A DNA stretch of 11,337 bases, from NCBI GenBank assembly GCA_005893185.1, contig VBOS01000199.1:1-11337 (forward strand). Reading direction: 5' to 3'. Source of the DNA: Candidatus Eiseniibacteriota bacterium. Its GTDB lineage: Bacteria; Eisenbacteria; RBG-16-71-46. Position numbers and translations under genes: made by a program. Position 1 is the first letter of the stretch; each line of letters starts with the position of its first letter. The notes under the pieces were generated by a model. That model saw only the letters and a program-made list of their open reading frames with translations. It was not told the origin of the DNA and made no database searches. Positions 1 through 7,209 of this stretch are shown here, one piece after another.

Positions 1-1871
1 GGCGACTGCGCGCTGCTCGACCCGCGCGACCACGAGACCCACCGCGTGGCCGTGACCGCAGCCGCCGGCGAGCTGCTCGAGCGCATGCCCGCCTCCGCCT
101 TCTGCGCGCGCGAGGCCACGCTCGCGGCCCCCGAGGAGTGGGTGCGGCGCGTGCGCGCGGTGTGCGCAGCCGCCGGGACGCCCGGCGCGGCGGCCGAATC
201 GCTCGAGCACAACGCGGCGCTCGCCGCGCGCTGCCGGCTCGAGATCGAGCTCGGCGTTCCGATCTTCCCGCGCGCGCCGCTGCCCGCAGGCGTCTCCGGC
301 CCCGCGCATCTCCTCGCGCTGTGCCGCGACGGGCTCGCCCGGCGCTACGGGCCGGGCCACCGCGGGGCGCAGCGACGGCTCGCCGACGAGCTCGGGATCA
401 TCGAGCGCATGGGTTTCACCGACTACTTCCTGCTGGTCGCCGAGATCGTGGGCTTCGCGCGGGCGCGCGCCATCCCGACCGTGGGGCGCGGCTCGGGCGC
501 CAGCTCGATCGTGGCCTACGCGCTCGGGATCACGAACGTGGACCCGCTGCGCCACGGGCTCAGCTTCGAGCGCTTTCTCCATCCCGCGCGCCGCGATTGC
601 CCGGACCTCGACATCGACCTGTGCTGGCGCCGACGCGACGAGGTGATCGCCCACGTCTACGAGACCTACGGCCACGACCGCGTGGCGATGATCGCGACCC
701 ACGCCACGCTCGGCGCGCGCTCGGCGTTCCGCGAGACCGCGAAGGCCCTCGGCGTCTCCAACGCACGCGTGAATGCGCTGGCGCGCCGCATCCCGCGCGA
801 GATGGATCCGCCGTATCGCGCCCGCCTCGAGGCGCTCGCCGGCGCTTCCGACGTGGAATGGAGCGAGCCGCCGCTCGCCCAGGCGCTGGCGCTCGCCGAG
901 CGCCTGAGCGGCGCGCCGCGGCATCTCTCCGTGCACTGCGGCGGGATCGTGATCGCCGACCGCGCGCTCACCGACTACGTGCCGCTCGAGCGCGCGGCCA
1001 AGGACGTGGTCGTCACCCAGTTCGAGATGCGCGCGATCGAGGCCATCGGGCTCGTGAAGATGGACCTGCTCGGCAACCGCGCCCTCTCGACCATCGGCGA
1101 GTGCGTCGCGCTGGCGCGGGCAGGAGCCGGGCACGACACCGACGTCGAGCGCATTCCCGAGGACGACCCGGCCACCGCCGGGCGCGTCGCGACCGGCGAC
1201 ACGCTCAACTGCTTCCAGCTCGAGTCGCCCGCGATGCGCCACCTGCTGCGCATGCTCGAGGCGCGCACGCTGGAGGACACGATCGCGGCCGTTGCGCTGG
1301 TGCGGCCCGGCCCGGCCGAGTCCGGGATGAAGGAGGCCTACTGCCGCCGCCGCCGCGGGCTCGAGCCACCGGCCTTCGCGCACCCGCGGCTCAGGCGCGT
1401 GCTCGGCCCCACCTACGGCGTCATGCTCTACGAGGAGGACGTGATGGCCGTGGCGGCCGCCGTCGCCGGCCTCTCGCTCGCCGAGGGCGACGATCTGCGG
1501 CGCGCGATCGGTGCCGCGCGCGGCGAGGAGCAGTTCCGCGCGCTCGAAGGCGGGTTCGTGGCACAGGCCGCACGCGCCGGCGTGGAGGAGCCATCCGCGC
1601 GCGCCGTGTGGCGCGACCTCACGCGCTTCGCGGCCTACGCCTTCTGCAAGGCGCACGCCGCCGGCTACGGCACGCTCGGGTGGCACAGCGCGTATCTCAA
1701 GACGCACTTCCCCGCCGAGTGGGCGGTCGGGATCCTCAACCACCACGCGGGCATGTACGCCACCTGGGTGCACGTCGAGGACCTGCGGCGTCACGGCGTA
1801 GAGTTCCGCGCCCCCTGCACCCAGCGCTCCACGTGGGACGCGCGGCTCGAGCGGGACGGAGCCGCGACGGC

Positions 1872-1949
1872 GGCAGGCGTCGAGCCCGATCCGGCAAGCG
1901 GCCGCAGCGCGGCAGGCGTCGAGCCCGATCCGGCAAGCGGCGGCAGCGC
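1872..1949 (+). repeat. Two tandem 39-nt direct repeats
   Basis: Units 1872-1910 and 1911-1949 are identical except for one C/G difference near the 3' end (38 of 39). They are adjacent with no spacer. Each carries CGAGCCCGATCCGGCAAGCG, and diverged inverted copies of that core lie at about 2080-2135. In frame 1 the pair reads as a PDPASG..SAAG repeat, but this is not a DnaE sequence. Confidence 0.9.
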
Positions 1950-1976
1950 GGCGGGCAGGGGCCGCGGCCGCCGCTC

Positions 1977-1995
1977 GGGACACATCCTGTGTCCC
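1977..1995. repeat. Perfect short palindrome GGGACACA-TCC-TGTGTCCC
   Basis: An 8-bp perfect stem with a 3-nt loop lies near the centre of the large palindrome (geometric centre about 1996). Short hairpins of this form at the heart of larger palindromic units are typical of REP-type elements. Here it is the tightest hairpin in the block and could be the site that nucleates cruciform or hairpin extrusion (inference). Confidence 0.8.
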
Positions 1996-2004
1996 TCGCT
2001 GACG

Positions 2005-2044
2005 CCGAGCCCCGCTCCGCCATCCCTGGCTGCGCGGGGCTCGG
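2005..2044. repeat. Second hairpin in the block, CCGAGCCCCGC/GCGGGGCTCGG
   Basis: Arms 2005-2015 and 2034-2044 are an exact 11-bp inverted repeat. The 18-nt loop can form an inner GCCA/TGGC stem. With the hairpin at 1977-1995 this gives two adjacent stem-loops between the long arms, a nested arrangement like a REP doublet. Confidence 0.8.
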
Positions 2045-2917
2045 AGTCGCGGCTGCGGCCCCTGCCCGCCGCGCTGCCACCGCTTGCCGGATCGGGCTCG
2101 GCACCCGCCGCGCTGTCACCGCTTGCCGGATCGGGGTCCCGCTCGAGCCGCGCGTCCCACGTGGAGCGCTGCTCCCGCCGTCCGCGTCGGGCTCTCGTGC
2201 GTGTTCGGGCTCGCCGAGGCGACCGCCCGGCGCATCATCGCCGCCCGCGCCGAGCGGCCGTTCGAGAGCTTCGCCGACTTCGCCGACCGCGCGCGGCCCG
2301 CGCTCCCCGAGGCCGAAGCGCTGATCCTCGCGGGGGCGCTCGACTGGACCGGCCGCACCCGCCCGTCGCTGTTGCTCGAGGCGCGCGTGACCGACGCGCG
2401 CCAGCGGGGAACGCGGCCCCCGGCGCGGGCCGCCGACGCATCGCTCCTCCCCCGCGCCGTCGCTCCGCTCGCGGTGCCGGAGCTTCCCGCGTTCGATCTC
2501 GCCGAACAGGTGCGCGGCGAGTGTCGCGCGAGCGGCCTGTGGTTCAGCGCCCATCCGCTGGACGTGCTCGTGGATCCGGCCGAGCTGATGTGCGCCACGC
2601 CGGCCGCCGCGCTGGCGGCCCGTGTCGGGCGGCGCGTGACGCTGGTGGGCATGCCGTGCGCGACGCGGCGCGTCGAGACCAAGCAGGGCGGCGCCATGCT
2701 CTTCCTCACCCTCGCCGACCGGAGCGGACTCGCCGAGTGCGTTCTATTTCCGGACGCCTACCGCGCGCTCGCGCGTGCGGTGCGCGGGCAGGTCGTGCGC
2801 GTCGCCGGGCGGGTCGAGGAAACGCTCGGCGCGGTCACGATCACGGTGTCGAAGGCCGCCGAGGTCGCGGCCCCGGCCGTGCCCTTCGTGGGGGCCCCGT
2901 GCGGAACTACCCATTGA

Positions 2918-3401
2918 AACTCGCCGCCATTGTCCTACCATTAGGCCAAGGTCGCGCGGATTCTGGTTCCGCCATTCGTCGCAATCGATTCCGGGCGTCC
3001 GGGAAGATGTGGGCGGCGCTTGTTCCGCCCGGCTGAACGCACCGCCCCCGCGAGTGGATTTCTCGAGCGTCCCGCGCGGCACGTCCGATGCTACGGCTTG
3101 ACGCGTCGGGCCCACGAATTTTTCTGTTGACGCCGACCGTCCGGGGGAGTGCAATACGGGGGACGTCGAGGGTTCAGTCAGACCCCGGCGTGAACTCCGC
3201 CCGTTGACACAACGGGTGCGGCCGAGTGCGGAACCTCTGAGGGGGACCGCCGGCCAGAAGATGCAGTGCGCTGACGCCGGATGGGGCGTCTGCTCTGGGA
3301 CATCGATCCACAGAGGAGATGACTCGATCCGGCGCCGGCATTTTCGCCGGCGTGGCGCCGACGTGACGGCGCCGAGGCCTCCCGGCGCGGTCTCACCGAA
3401 C
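2918..3401. other. Gene-free stretch between dnaE and the HD gene
   Basis: I see no convincing coding sequence on either strand. The stretch holds an AT-richer patch with a TTGACG box (3127-3132), which could be a -35 element, though no good -10 follows. It has a perfect 7-bp hairpin CCCGTTG-ACA-CAACGGG (3200-3216), an 8-bp bulged hairpin (3293-3315) and CGCCGGC-ATTTTC-GCCGGCG (3333-3352). The last lies downstream of the minus-strand HD gene stop but has no T-tract on either strand, so it is not a standard intrinsic terminator. A small RNA is possible but unsupported beyond these hairpins. Confidence 0.4.
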
Positions 3402-3971
3402 CTACAGCCCGATCTCGCCTCTTGCGCTCCGCATCGCCTCGATCGTGAACGCGATGTGCTGATCGAGATCCACGCCGAATTCGGCGGCGCCCTGCACGAT
3501 GTCGTCGCGGCTCACGTTGCGGGCGAAGTCCACGCGCTTCATCTTCTTCTTCACCGAAGCGACCTCGACCTGATCGAGCGACTTCCCGGGCGTGACGAGC
3601 GCGCAGGCGGTGAGGAATCCGCACAGCTCGTCGCACGCGAACAGCGCCCGCGCCATCGGCGTGTCGCGCGGCACGCCGGTGTAGGTGGCATGGCCGAGCA
3701 CAGCGCGGCAGACGTCATCGGGCCAGCCCTTGGCGCGCAGCACTTCGACGCCCTGCACCGGGTGTCGCTCGCGGTCCGGATGCCGTTCCCAGTCGAAGTC
3801 GTGGATCAGGCCGACCAGTCCCCAGCGCTCTTCATCCTCGCCGAGCTTGCGCGCGTAGGCGCGCAGCACAGCCTCAACGGCGTAGCAGTGCTTGCGCAGG
3901 TTGGGGTTCTCGATCCACTCGTGGAGCAACGCGAGCGCCTGCTCGCGGCTCGGCAGGGCTTGCACGGTCAT
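3402..3971 (-). CDS. HD-domain phosphohydrolase-like protein
   Basis: A 189-residue protein. It shows the HD-superfamily metal ligands in order: His28 (NLRKHCYAVEAV), His57-Asp58 (GLIHDFDWERHP) and Asp114 (FACDELCGF), plus His70 (RERHPVQGVEVLR) and His94 (VLGHATYTG). HD proteins of this size usually hydrolyse phosphoester or nucleotide substrates using one or two metals. The substrate here is unknown, and the sequence lacks RelA/SpoT, Cas3 or HD-GYP features. The ATG at 3969-3971 is chosen because it overlaps the ferredoxin stop as ATGA, implying translational coupling; longer upstream readings only run through the ferredoxin gene in another frame. The C-terminal KKKMKRVDFARNVSRDDI segment looks basic and helical. 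Probably cytoplasmic: no signal peptide or membrane segment. Closest description is an HDIG-domain protein; I do not recognise a named gene. Confidence 0.85.
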   Translation of the reverse strand: MTVQALPSREQALALLHEWIENPNLRKHCYAVEAVLRAYARKLGEDEERWGLVGLIHDFDWERHPDRERHPVQGVEVLRAKGWPDDVCRAVLGHATYTGVPRDTPMARALFACDELCGFLTACALVTPGKSLDQVEVASVKKKMKRVDFARNVSRDDIVQGAAEFGVDLDQHIAFTIEAMRSARGEIGL

Positions 3972-4207
3972 TTGTTCGCGAAATGCTCCCGGTTCTTTCC
4001 GATGAAGCCCTTCCACTTCTCGGGGACACCGTTGTCCGGGAAGATCGCCTGCACCGGGCAGGCGGCCTCGCAGGCCTGGCAGTCGATGCACTCGTCGGGA
4101 TGGATGTAGAACTGGTCGTCACCTTCGTAGATGCAATTGACCGGGCACACCTCCACACACGACTTGTCCTTGACCCCGATGCAAGGCTCGGCGATGACAA
4201 ACGGCAT
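3968..4207 (-). CDS. fdxA: 7Fe ferredoxin ([3Fe-4S][4Fe-4S])
   Basis: A 79-residue small electron carrier, normal length for a short FdxA-type ferredoxin. The cysteine pattern is C9-x7-C17-VEV-C21-P and C40-x2-C43-x2-C46-x3-C50-P. By comparison with Azotobacter FdI, C9/C17/C50 would hold the [3Fe-4S] cluster and C21/C40/C43/C46 the [4Fe-4S] cluster; C25 would be free. Position 12, a cysteine in FdI, is valine here. The start is well supported: GGAGGT (4213-4218) sits 5 nt upstream of ATG 4205-4207. A candidate promoter lies at 4282-4311. It is the first gene of a two-gene operon with the HD protein. The redox partner is not evident; cytoplasmic. Confidence 0.93.
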   Translation of the reverse strand: MPFVIAEPCIGVKDKSCVEVCPVNCIYEGDDQFYIHPDECIDCQACEAACPVQAIFPDNGVPEKWKGFIGKNREHFANK

Positions 4208-4613
4208 GCAAGACCTCCGGCAGAGTGGGATCGGCGCCGCTTCGAACGCCTCCCTCGCGCCTCGAGAAGGCGCGGCGCGCGAGTCTAGGGCGCGCGAGCC
4301 GCGATAGGCAACTCGTTCCCTCGCGGGTCGCTAGCTTCGCCGGAGCGCCGACCGGGCGTGATGCGGATCTCTGGCAGCGTCGCCCGGTGGGAGTGCCCAG
4401 CTCCGCCGGGGGATGCAACCCACATCACACTTCGCCTGCTGCGTCGGCCGGAGGGCGCCGTAACTGAGCACCCATGGAACGTTGGCGGGCAACGACTTCC
4501 GGCGGCGGCCATCGGGCGATCCTGGATGCGGCGCGGATCGGTGGCGGGAACCGTTCTTGCGACGCACCCCCTGAACGGCGCGCCTCCCCCGCGACCGTCG
4601 AGAGGGGTCAACC
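4208..4613. other. Divergent intergenic region between ferredoxin and the permease chimera
   Basis: About 400 bp with no supported gene; the open frames crossing it are compositional. It holds the ferredoxin promoter candidate and Shine-Dalgarno sequence, and a bulged stem-loop at 4383-4410 (CCGG..GGAG/CTCC..CCGG). For the plus-strand gene, an AGGGG ribosome-binding site lies at 4603-4607. I recognise no riboswitch or operator. Confidence 0.4.
4282..4311 (-). promoter_or_regulatory. Candidate sigma70-type promoter for the ferredoxin-HD operon
   Basis: On the minus strand, TTGCCT (4306-4311) and TAGACT (4282-4287) are separated by 18 bp. Each matches four of six consensus bases. The predicted start would give a leader of about 70 nt before the ferredoxin ATG. 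A motif match only. Confidence 0.4.
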
Positions 4614-5378
4614 ATGAAGCCGCCTCACACCGACCGCCGACGCTGGCGGCTGCTCGCCACCCTGGCCGCCGCATCAGCCATTGCGTGCCTTCCGGGCGAG
4701 GCCGCCCCGCCTCGCAGCGGCGGCGGGCCCGCGTCCGCACAAGCGCATCGGCCGGCGCCGGCCGCCGCCGCGACGGGGGCCGCCGTGCCCGCGATGCCGC
4801 GCGGGGCGGAAGGCCGGATCATCGCGCTCGATCCCGAGACCGGCCAGCTCGGGGCGCCTTCCCCCGAGCAGCTACGTGCTCTCGGGATCCGACCAGGAAT
4901 CGCGTCCGTGAGCCAGCTCAAACGCGAGAGCGAGTTCTACGACGAGCAGTCGGGCCTGCTGTCGCGCGCGATCCTGCCGCTCGGCATCTTCATCACGATC
5001 ATCATGGCGGTGGGCGCGGTGTTCGGCGCCATGAACACCATGTACGCAGCCGTCGGATCCCGCACCCGCGAGATCGCCACGCTCCTGGTGCTGGGCTTCA
5101 GCCCGTTCGCGATCATGGTGTCGTTCGTATTCGAGTCGGTGTTCCTCGCGCTGATCGGCGGACTGATCGGCTGCCTGATCGCGCTCCCCATCAACGGGAT
5201 CACGACCAGCACCACGAACTTCCAGTCGTTCAGCGAGGTGGCGTTCGCGTTCCGGATCACGCCGACCGCGCTCGCCACCGGCATGATCTTCGCCGCGGCG
5301 ATGGGGCTGGTCGGCGGCTTCCTGCCGGCGCTGCGCGCCGCGCGCCAGACGATCGCGAGCAGCCTGCGGGGGGGTTGA
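4614..5378 (+). CDS. Chimeric ORF: secretion signal and linker fused to the C-terminal part of a MacB/FtsX-like ABC transporter permease
   Basis: 254 residues. Residues 1-25 look like a signal peptide, possibly a lipoprotein signal (ASAIAC, Cys25). Residues 26-66 are Ala/Pro/Gly-rich, and 67-92 (GRIIALDPETGQLGAPSPEQ) resemble the start of a small secreted hypothetical protein rather than a transporter. From about residue 98 (SVSQLKRESEFYDEQSG) to the end it is a clear MacB/FtsX-type permease C-terminus: transmembrane segments about 118-142, 166-190 and 218-240, with the GAMNTMYAAVGSRTREIATL cytoplasmic loop and a closing PALRAARQTI. Family permeases run about 380-420 residues with TM1 and a periplasmic domain, both missing here. 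No ATPase or membrane-fusion partner is nearby. The ATG is supported by AGGGG at 4603-4607. Probably an in-frame deletion product or misjoin at about 4884-4914; transport activity is unlikely. Confidence 0.75.
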   Translation: MKPPHTDRRRWRLLATLAAASAIACLPGEAAPPRSGGGPASAQAHRPAPAAAATGAAVPAMPRGAEGRIIALDPETGQLGAPSPEQLRALGIRPGIASVSQLKRESEFYDEQSGLLSRAILPLGIFITIIMAVGAVFGAMNTMYAAVGSRTREIATLLVLGFSPFAIMVSFVFESVFLALIGGLIGCLIALPINGITTSTTNFQSFSEVAFAFRITPTALATGMIFAAAMGLVGGFLPALRAARQTIASSLRGG

Positions 5379-5389
5379 GGCTCGGCCCC

Positions 5390-6955
5390 CTACCTCAGTC
5401 GCAGCACGGTCGCCGTGCTGGACCCCTCGCGCGCGCCCTCGAGGCGCGCGAAGTAGAGCCCCGGGCCGGCGGGCCGGCCCAGGTCGTCGCGGCCATCCCA
5501 CTCGAGAGCGGTCTCGCCGGCGGCGGCCGCGCCGCGGAACAGCTGGCGCACGCGGCGGCCGGCGACATCGTAGAGGGCGAGGGTCACGCTCTCGAGCGCG
5601 GGCATGTCGAGCGTGACGCGCGTGGCCTCCCGGAAGGGATTCGGCGTGATGCCGAGCGCTGCGCGCGGGGAGGCACGGCCACCGTCTACGGCCAGCGTGA
5701 TGCCGGTCCAGCGGATGCGCTGGAGCATGCCGGTCGAGGCCTGCCACGTTGAGTCGAACTGCGAAATCCACCACAGGCTCCCGTCCGGTCCCACCCGGAA
5801 ATCCACAGCGGATGTGAGGCCGGTCGCCCAGTCCGTCTCGTTGGGCTGGCCGGGGGCCGGCGGAGGCGTGCCCCATACGCCCGAGAGTCGCTTCAGCCGG
5901 CGCATGTAGCCGCTGTAGTACTCGCCGTAGAAAACGTCGCCGTAGTATGCGCCGTAATTTTGCGGCCAGTTGTTGGCGCCGCCCGGCACGGGGCGGTACA
6001 TCCCGGCTGTGTTCACCGCCTGCTGCGCCGCGGGATGCGGGATCGCCACGATCGGCCCCTTGAAGTCGTTGGTGCCGGTGCCCCCGCGCTCGGGGCAGAG
6101 GGTCTCGACCTTCGGCCCCTCGCGAAACGGCCAGCCGAGAAAGTCGCCGGGCAGGATCTCGTTCAGCTCGTCGTAGCTATCGGACCCGACGTCGGCAGCG
6201 TAGATCGCCCCCGTCACAGCATCGATCCCGTAGCGCCAGGGATTGCGCATGCCGTAGGCCCAGACCAGCCGCGCGTTGGTGTCGGCGACCGAGAGTGGAT
6301 TCGTCGCGGGCGTGATGAGCGCGCGCGGCACCTGGCCTCCCGCACCGTCGGGCAGTCGGCTCACATCGAGCCGGAGCAGCGCGCCACGCAGTGACGTCGA
6401 GTCCGCCGCCGCGCAGATCAGGTTGTCGTCCCCGAGGCTCACGTAGAGGTAGTTCCCCGGTCCGAAGCGCAGGCAGCCGCTGTTGTGCAGTGGGTTCTGG
6501 TCGGGGATGTCGTCGAGCACGAGCAGCGAATCGCCCAGCGACAGGCTCTCGCCGGCGGGGCCTGCGAGATCTCCGCTCGCGCGATAGCGCACGAGCCGGC
6601 AGAAGCCACCCACGCGCGTGTAGTAGAGGTAGAGGTACGGACGCGTCGGCCAGCCCGGATCCACCGCCACGCCCTGGAGCCCGCGCTCGTAATCCAGGGA
6701 GGTGAGGTCGGGAACGACCAGCACCGGATCGCTGGCTGCGATATGGCCGTTGACGAAGAGGCGCACGGCTCCCGTGCGCTGCTCGGTGAAGAGCAGCCGT
6801 CCGTCGGGAAGGAACGCCATGCTGTTGGGCTCGGCGAGCCCAGTGAGCAGAATGTCGTTCACGAAGCCCGTCGGGAGCCGCACGGCGGCGTGCGATGGCA
6901 CGGCGCACAGCAGCACGCCCGCGAGCGCGGCGGCGATGTGGAAGCGACGGTGCAA
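5390..6955 (-). CDS. Secreted PQQ-dependent sugar dehydrogenase-like beta-propeller with FlgD/Ig-like C-terminal tail
   Basis: 521 residues from a TTG start. Residues 1-23 are a clean Sec signal (HRRFH, hydrophobic AALAGVLLCAV, cleavage after SHA). The body matches the soluble glucose/aldose dehydrogenase and sorbosone dehydrogenase fold: AEPNSMAFLPDGRLLFTEQ, NPLHNSGCLRFGPG (His157 in the position of the catalytic base), YLYVSLGDD, RGALLRLDVS, YGMRNPWRYGID and LGWPFREG. Such enzymes oxidise sugars or sugar-like alcohols with PQQ outside the cytoplasm; the substrate is unknown. Residues about 429-521 form a separate domain (ITPNPFREATRV...LYDVAGRRVRQL...GPGLYFARLEG) like FlgD-Ig or type IX-style C-termini, suggesting surface sorting or anchoring. 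An ATG at 7022-7024 would add 23 charged residues before the signal and overlaps a -10-like box, so TTG with GGGAG is preferred. Its stop is 11 bp from the convergent permease stop. Confidence 0.85.
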   Translation of the reverse strand: MHRRFHIAAALAGVLLCAVPSHAAVRLPTGFVNDILLTGLAEPNSMAFLPDGRLLFTEQRTGAVRLFVNGHIAASDPVLVVPDLTSLDYERGLQGVAVDPGWPTRPYLYLYYTRVGGFCRLVRYRASGDLAGPAGESLSLGDSLLVLDDIPDQNPLHNSGCLRFGPGNYLYVSLGDDNLICAAADSTSLRGALLRLDVSRLPDGAGGQVPRALITPATNPLSVADTNARLVWAYGMRNPWRYGIDAVTGAIYAADVGSDSYDELNEILPGDFLGWPFREGPKVETLCPERGGTGTNDFKGPIVAIPHPAAQQAVNTAGMYRPVPGGANNWPQNYGAYYGDVFYGEYYSGYMRRLKRLSGVWGTPPPAPGQPNETDWATGLTSAVDFRVGPDGSLWWISQFDSTWQASTGMLQRIRWTGITLAVDGGRASPRAALGITPNPFREATRVTLDMPALESVTLALYDVAGRRVRQLFRGAAAAGETALEWDGRDDLGRPAGPGLYFARLEGAREGSSTATVLRLR

Positions 6956-6960
6956 TGGCT

Positions 6961-6965
6961 CTCCC
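6961..6965 (-). promoter_or_regulatory. Ribosome-binding site deciding the TTG start of the dehydrogenase
   Basis: On the minus strand, GGGAG lies 5 nt before TTG 6953-6955. Translation from there places the hydrophobic signal peptide exactly at the N-terminus, unlike the upstream ATG. Confidence 0.6.
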
Positions 6966-7022
6966 GCGCCCGGCCGGGGTTCCGTGCGTGTGAACGGCGC
7001 TTCCGGCCACAGGCGGCGCGCC

Positions 7023-7028
7023 ATTCTA
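7023..7028 (-). promoter_or_regulatory. Candidate -10 box TAGAAT for the dehydrogenase gene
   Basis: TAGAAT on the minus strand matches five of six consensus bases; the -35 (CCGATA, 7046-7051, 17-bp spacing) is weak. The predicted start would leave a leader of about 60 nt before TTG 6955 and would put the upstream ATG (7022-7024) outside the transcript. Confidence 0.4.
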
Positions 7029-7209
7029 CTGCATGAAGGGGGGCGTATCGGAGCGAAATGTGCGACAGCCGCGAGCGCGCGGTCGTGCCTCCCGGTGCAC
7101 GTGCCGTGCGCTGCGATCGCAGCCGGGCGGGCGCCGGGATCGGCCGACGCCGCGCCAGGGACGGCGCACGGGGCGCCGCGCGGGCTGGCGGTTCACGAAC
7201 CGTCCGGTC

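Larger units (their letters stand above)
1822..2171. repeat. Large imperfect palindrome (REP/BIME-like block) inside dnaE
   Basis: The outermost arms, 1822-1857 and 2136-2171, are perfect 36-nt reverse complements by hand alignment. A second arm pair, 1921-1965 and 2055-2099, matches at 44 of 45 positions (mismatch C1941/A2079). The inner arms carry diverged copies of a roughly 39-nt unit containing CGATCCGGCAAGCGG: two on the left, two inverted on the right. The left copies differ from the right ones at several positions, so the block is not a simple mirror copy of one molecule. The left outer arm is genuine dnaE coding DNA (QRSTWDARLERD); the right outer arm is an inverted copy of it. No transposase ORF is present, so this is at most a non-autonomous element. 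It resembles REP/BIME palindromes in style; family membership is inference. Confidence 0.85.
1..2917 (+). pseudogene. dnaE: DnaE-family DNA polymerase III alpha subunit, 5'-truncated by window edge and interrupted by a palindromic insertion
   Basis: The frame is open from base 1, so the start and most of the PHP domain lie outside. Frame 1 shows the polymerase core: VGRGSGASS (481-507), PDLDID carrying two catalytic aspartates (601-618), the third aspartate in KMDLLG (codon 1063-1065) and KAHAAGYG...SAYLKTHFPAEW (about 1648-1720). Frame 1 is correct up to STWDARLERDG (about 1860). The family sequence resumes in frame 2 at AVRVGLSCVFGL (about 2177), followed by helix-hairpin-helix-like and OB-fold regions (RVTLVGMP...LADRSGLAECVLFP), ending TGA 2915-2917. 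Between them sits the block at 1858-2171, with net length 1 mod 3, so frame 1 reads out of register to a stop at 3034-3036. Ending soon after the OB fold, without a long tau-binding tail, suggests a short or error-prone (DnaE2-like) form rather than the E. coli replicative type; this is inference. The C-terminal half could be made only from an internal start. Pseudogene or assembly error is undecided. Confidence 0.85.

Noticed and set aside
1872..1949. CRISPR-like tandem repeats
   Set aside because: Only two units with no spacers between them, and no cas genes; they belong to the palindromic block.
1858..2171. Complete insertion sequence
   Set aside because: No transposase-like ORF and only about 310 nt; at most a non-autonomous element.
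138..2324. Long alternative-frame ORF inside dnaE
   Set aside because: Arg-rich composition and no family features; shadow of the polymerase frame.
2905..2960. tRNA-like sequence on the minus strand (CCTAATGGTAGG resembling a D-arm)
   Set aside because: No anticodon stem, no T-arm GGTTCGA-like loop and no acceptor pairing could be formed around it.
3319..3366. 15-codon ORF after GAGGAG on the plus strand
   Set aside because: The ribosome-binding sequence abuts the ATG with no spacing, and the peptide has no recognisable features.
3204..4109. Plus-strand ORF opposite the HD and ferredoxin genes
   Set aside because: Antisense of two well-supported genes with catalytic motifs and ribosome-binding sites on the minus strand.
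5368..5397. Bidirectional terminator between the permease chimera and dehydrogenase genes
   Set aside because: Only short alternative stems (GGGGG/CCCCC or TGAGG/CCTCA) with long loops and no T-tract on either strand.
4358..5752. Long plus-strand ORF across the permease chimera and the dehydrogenase 3' end
   Set aside because: Arg/Ala-rich reading in the wrong frame of two recognisable genes; a GC-content artefact.
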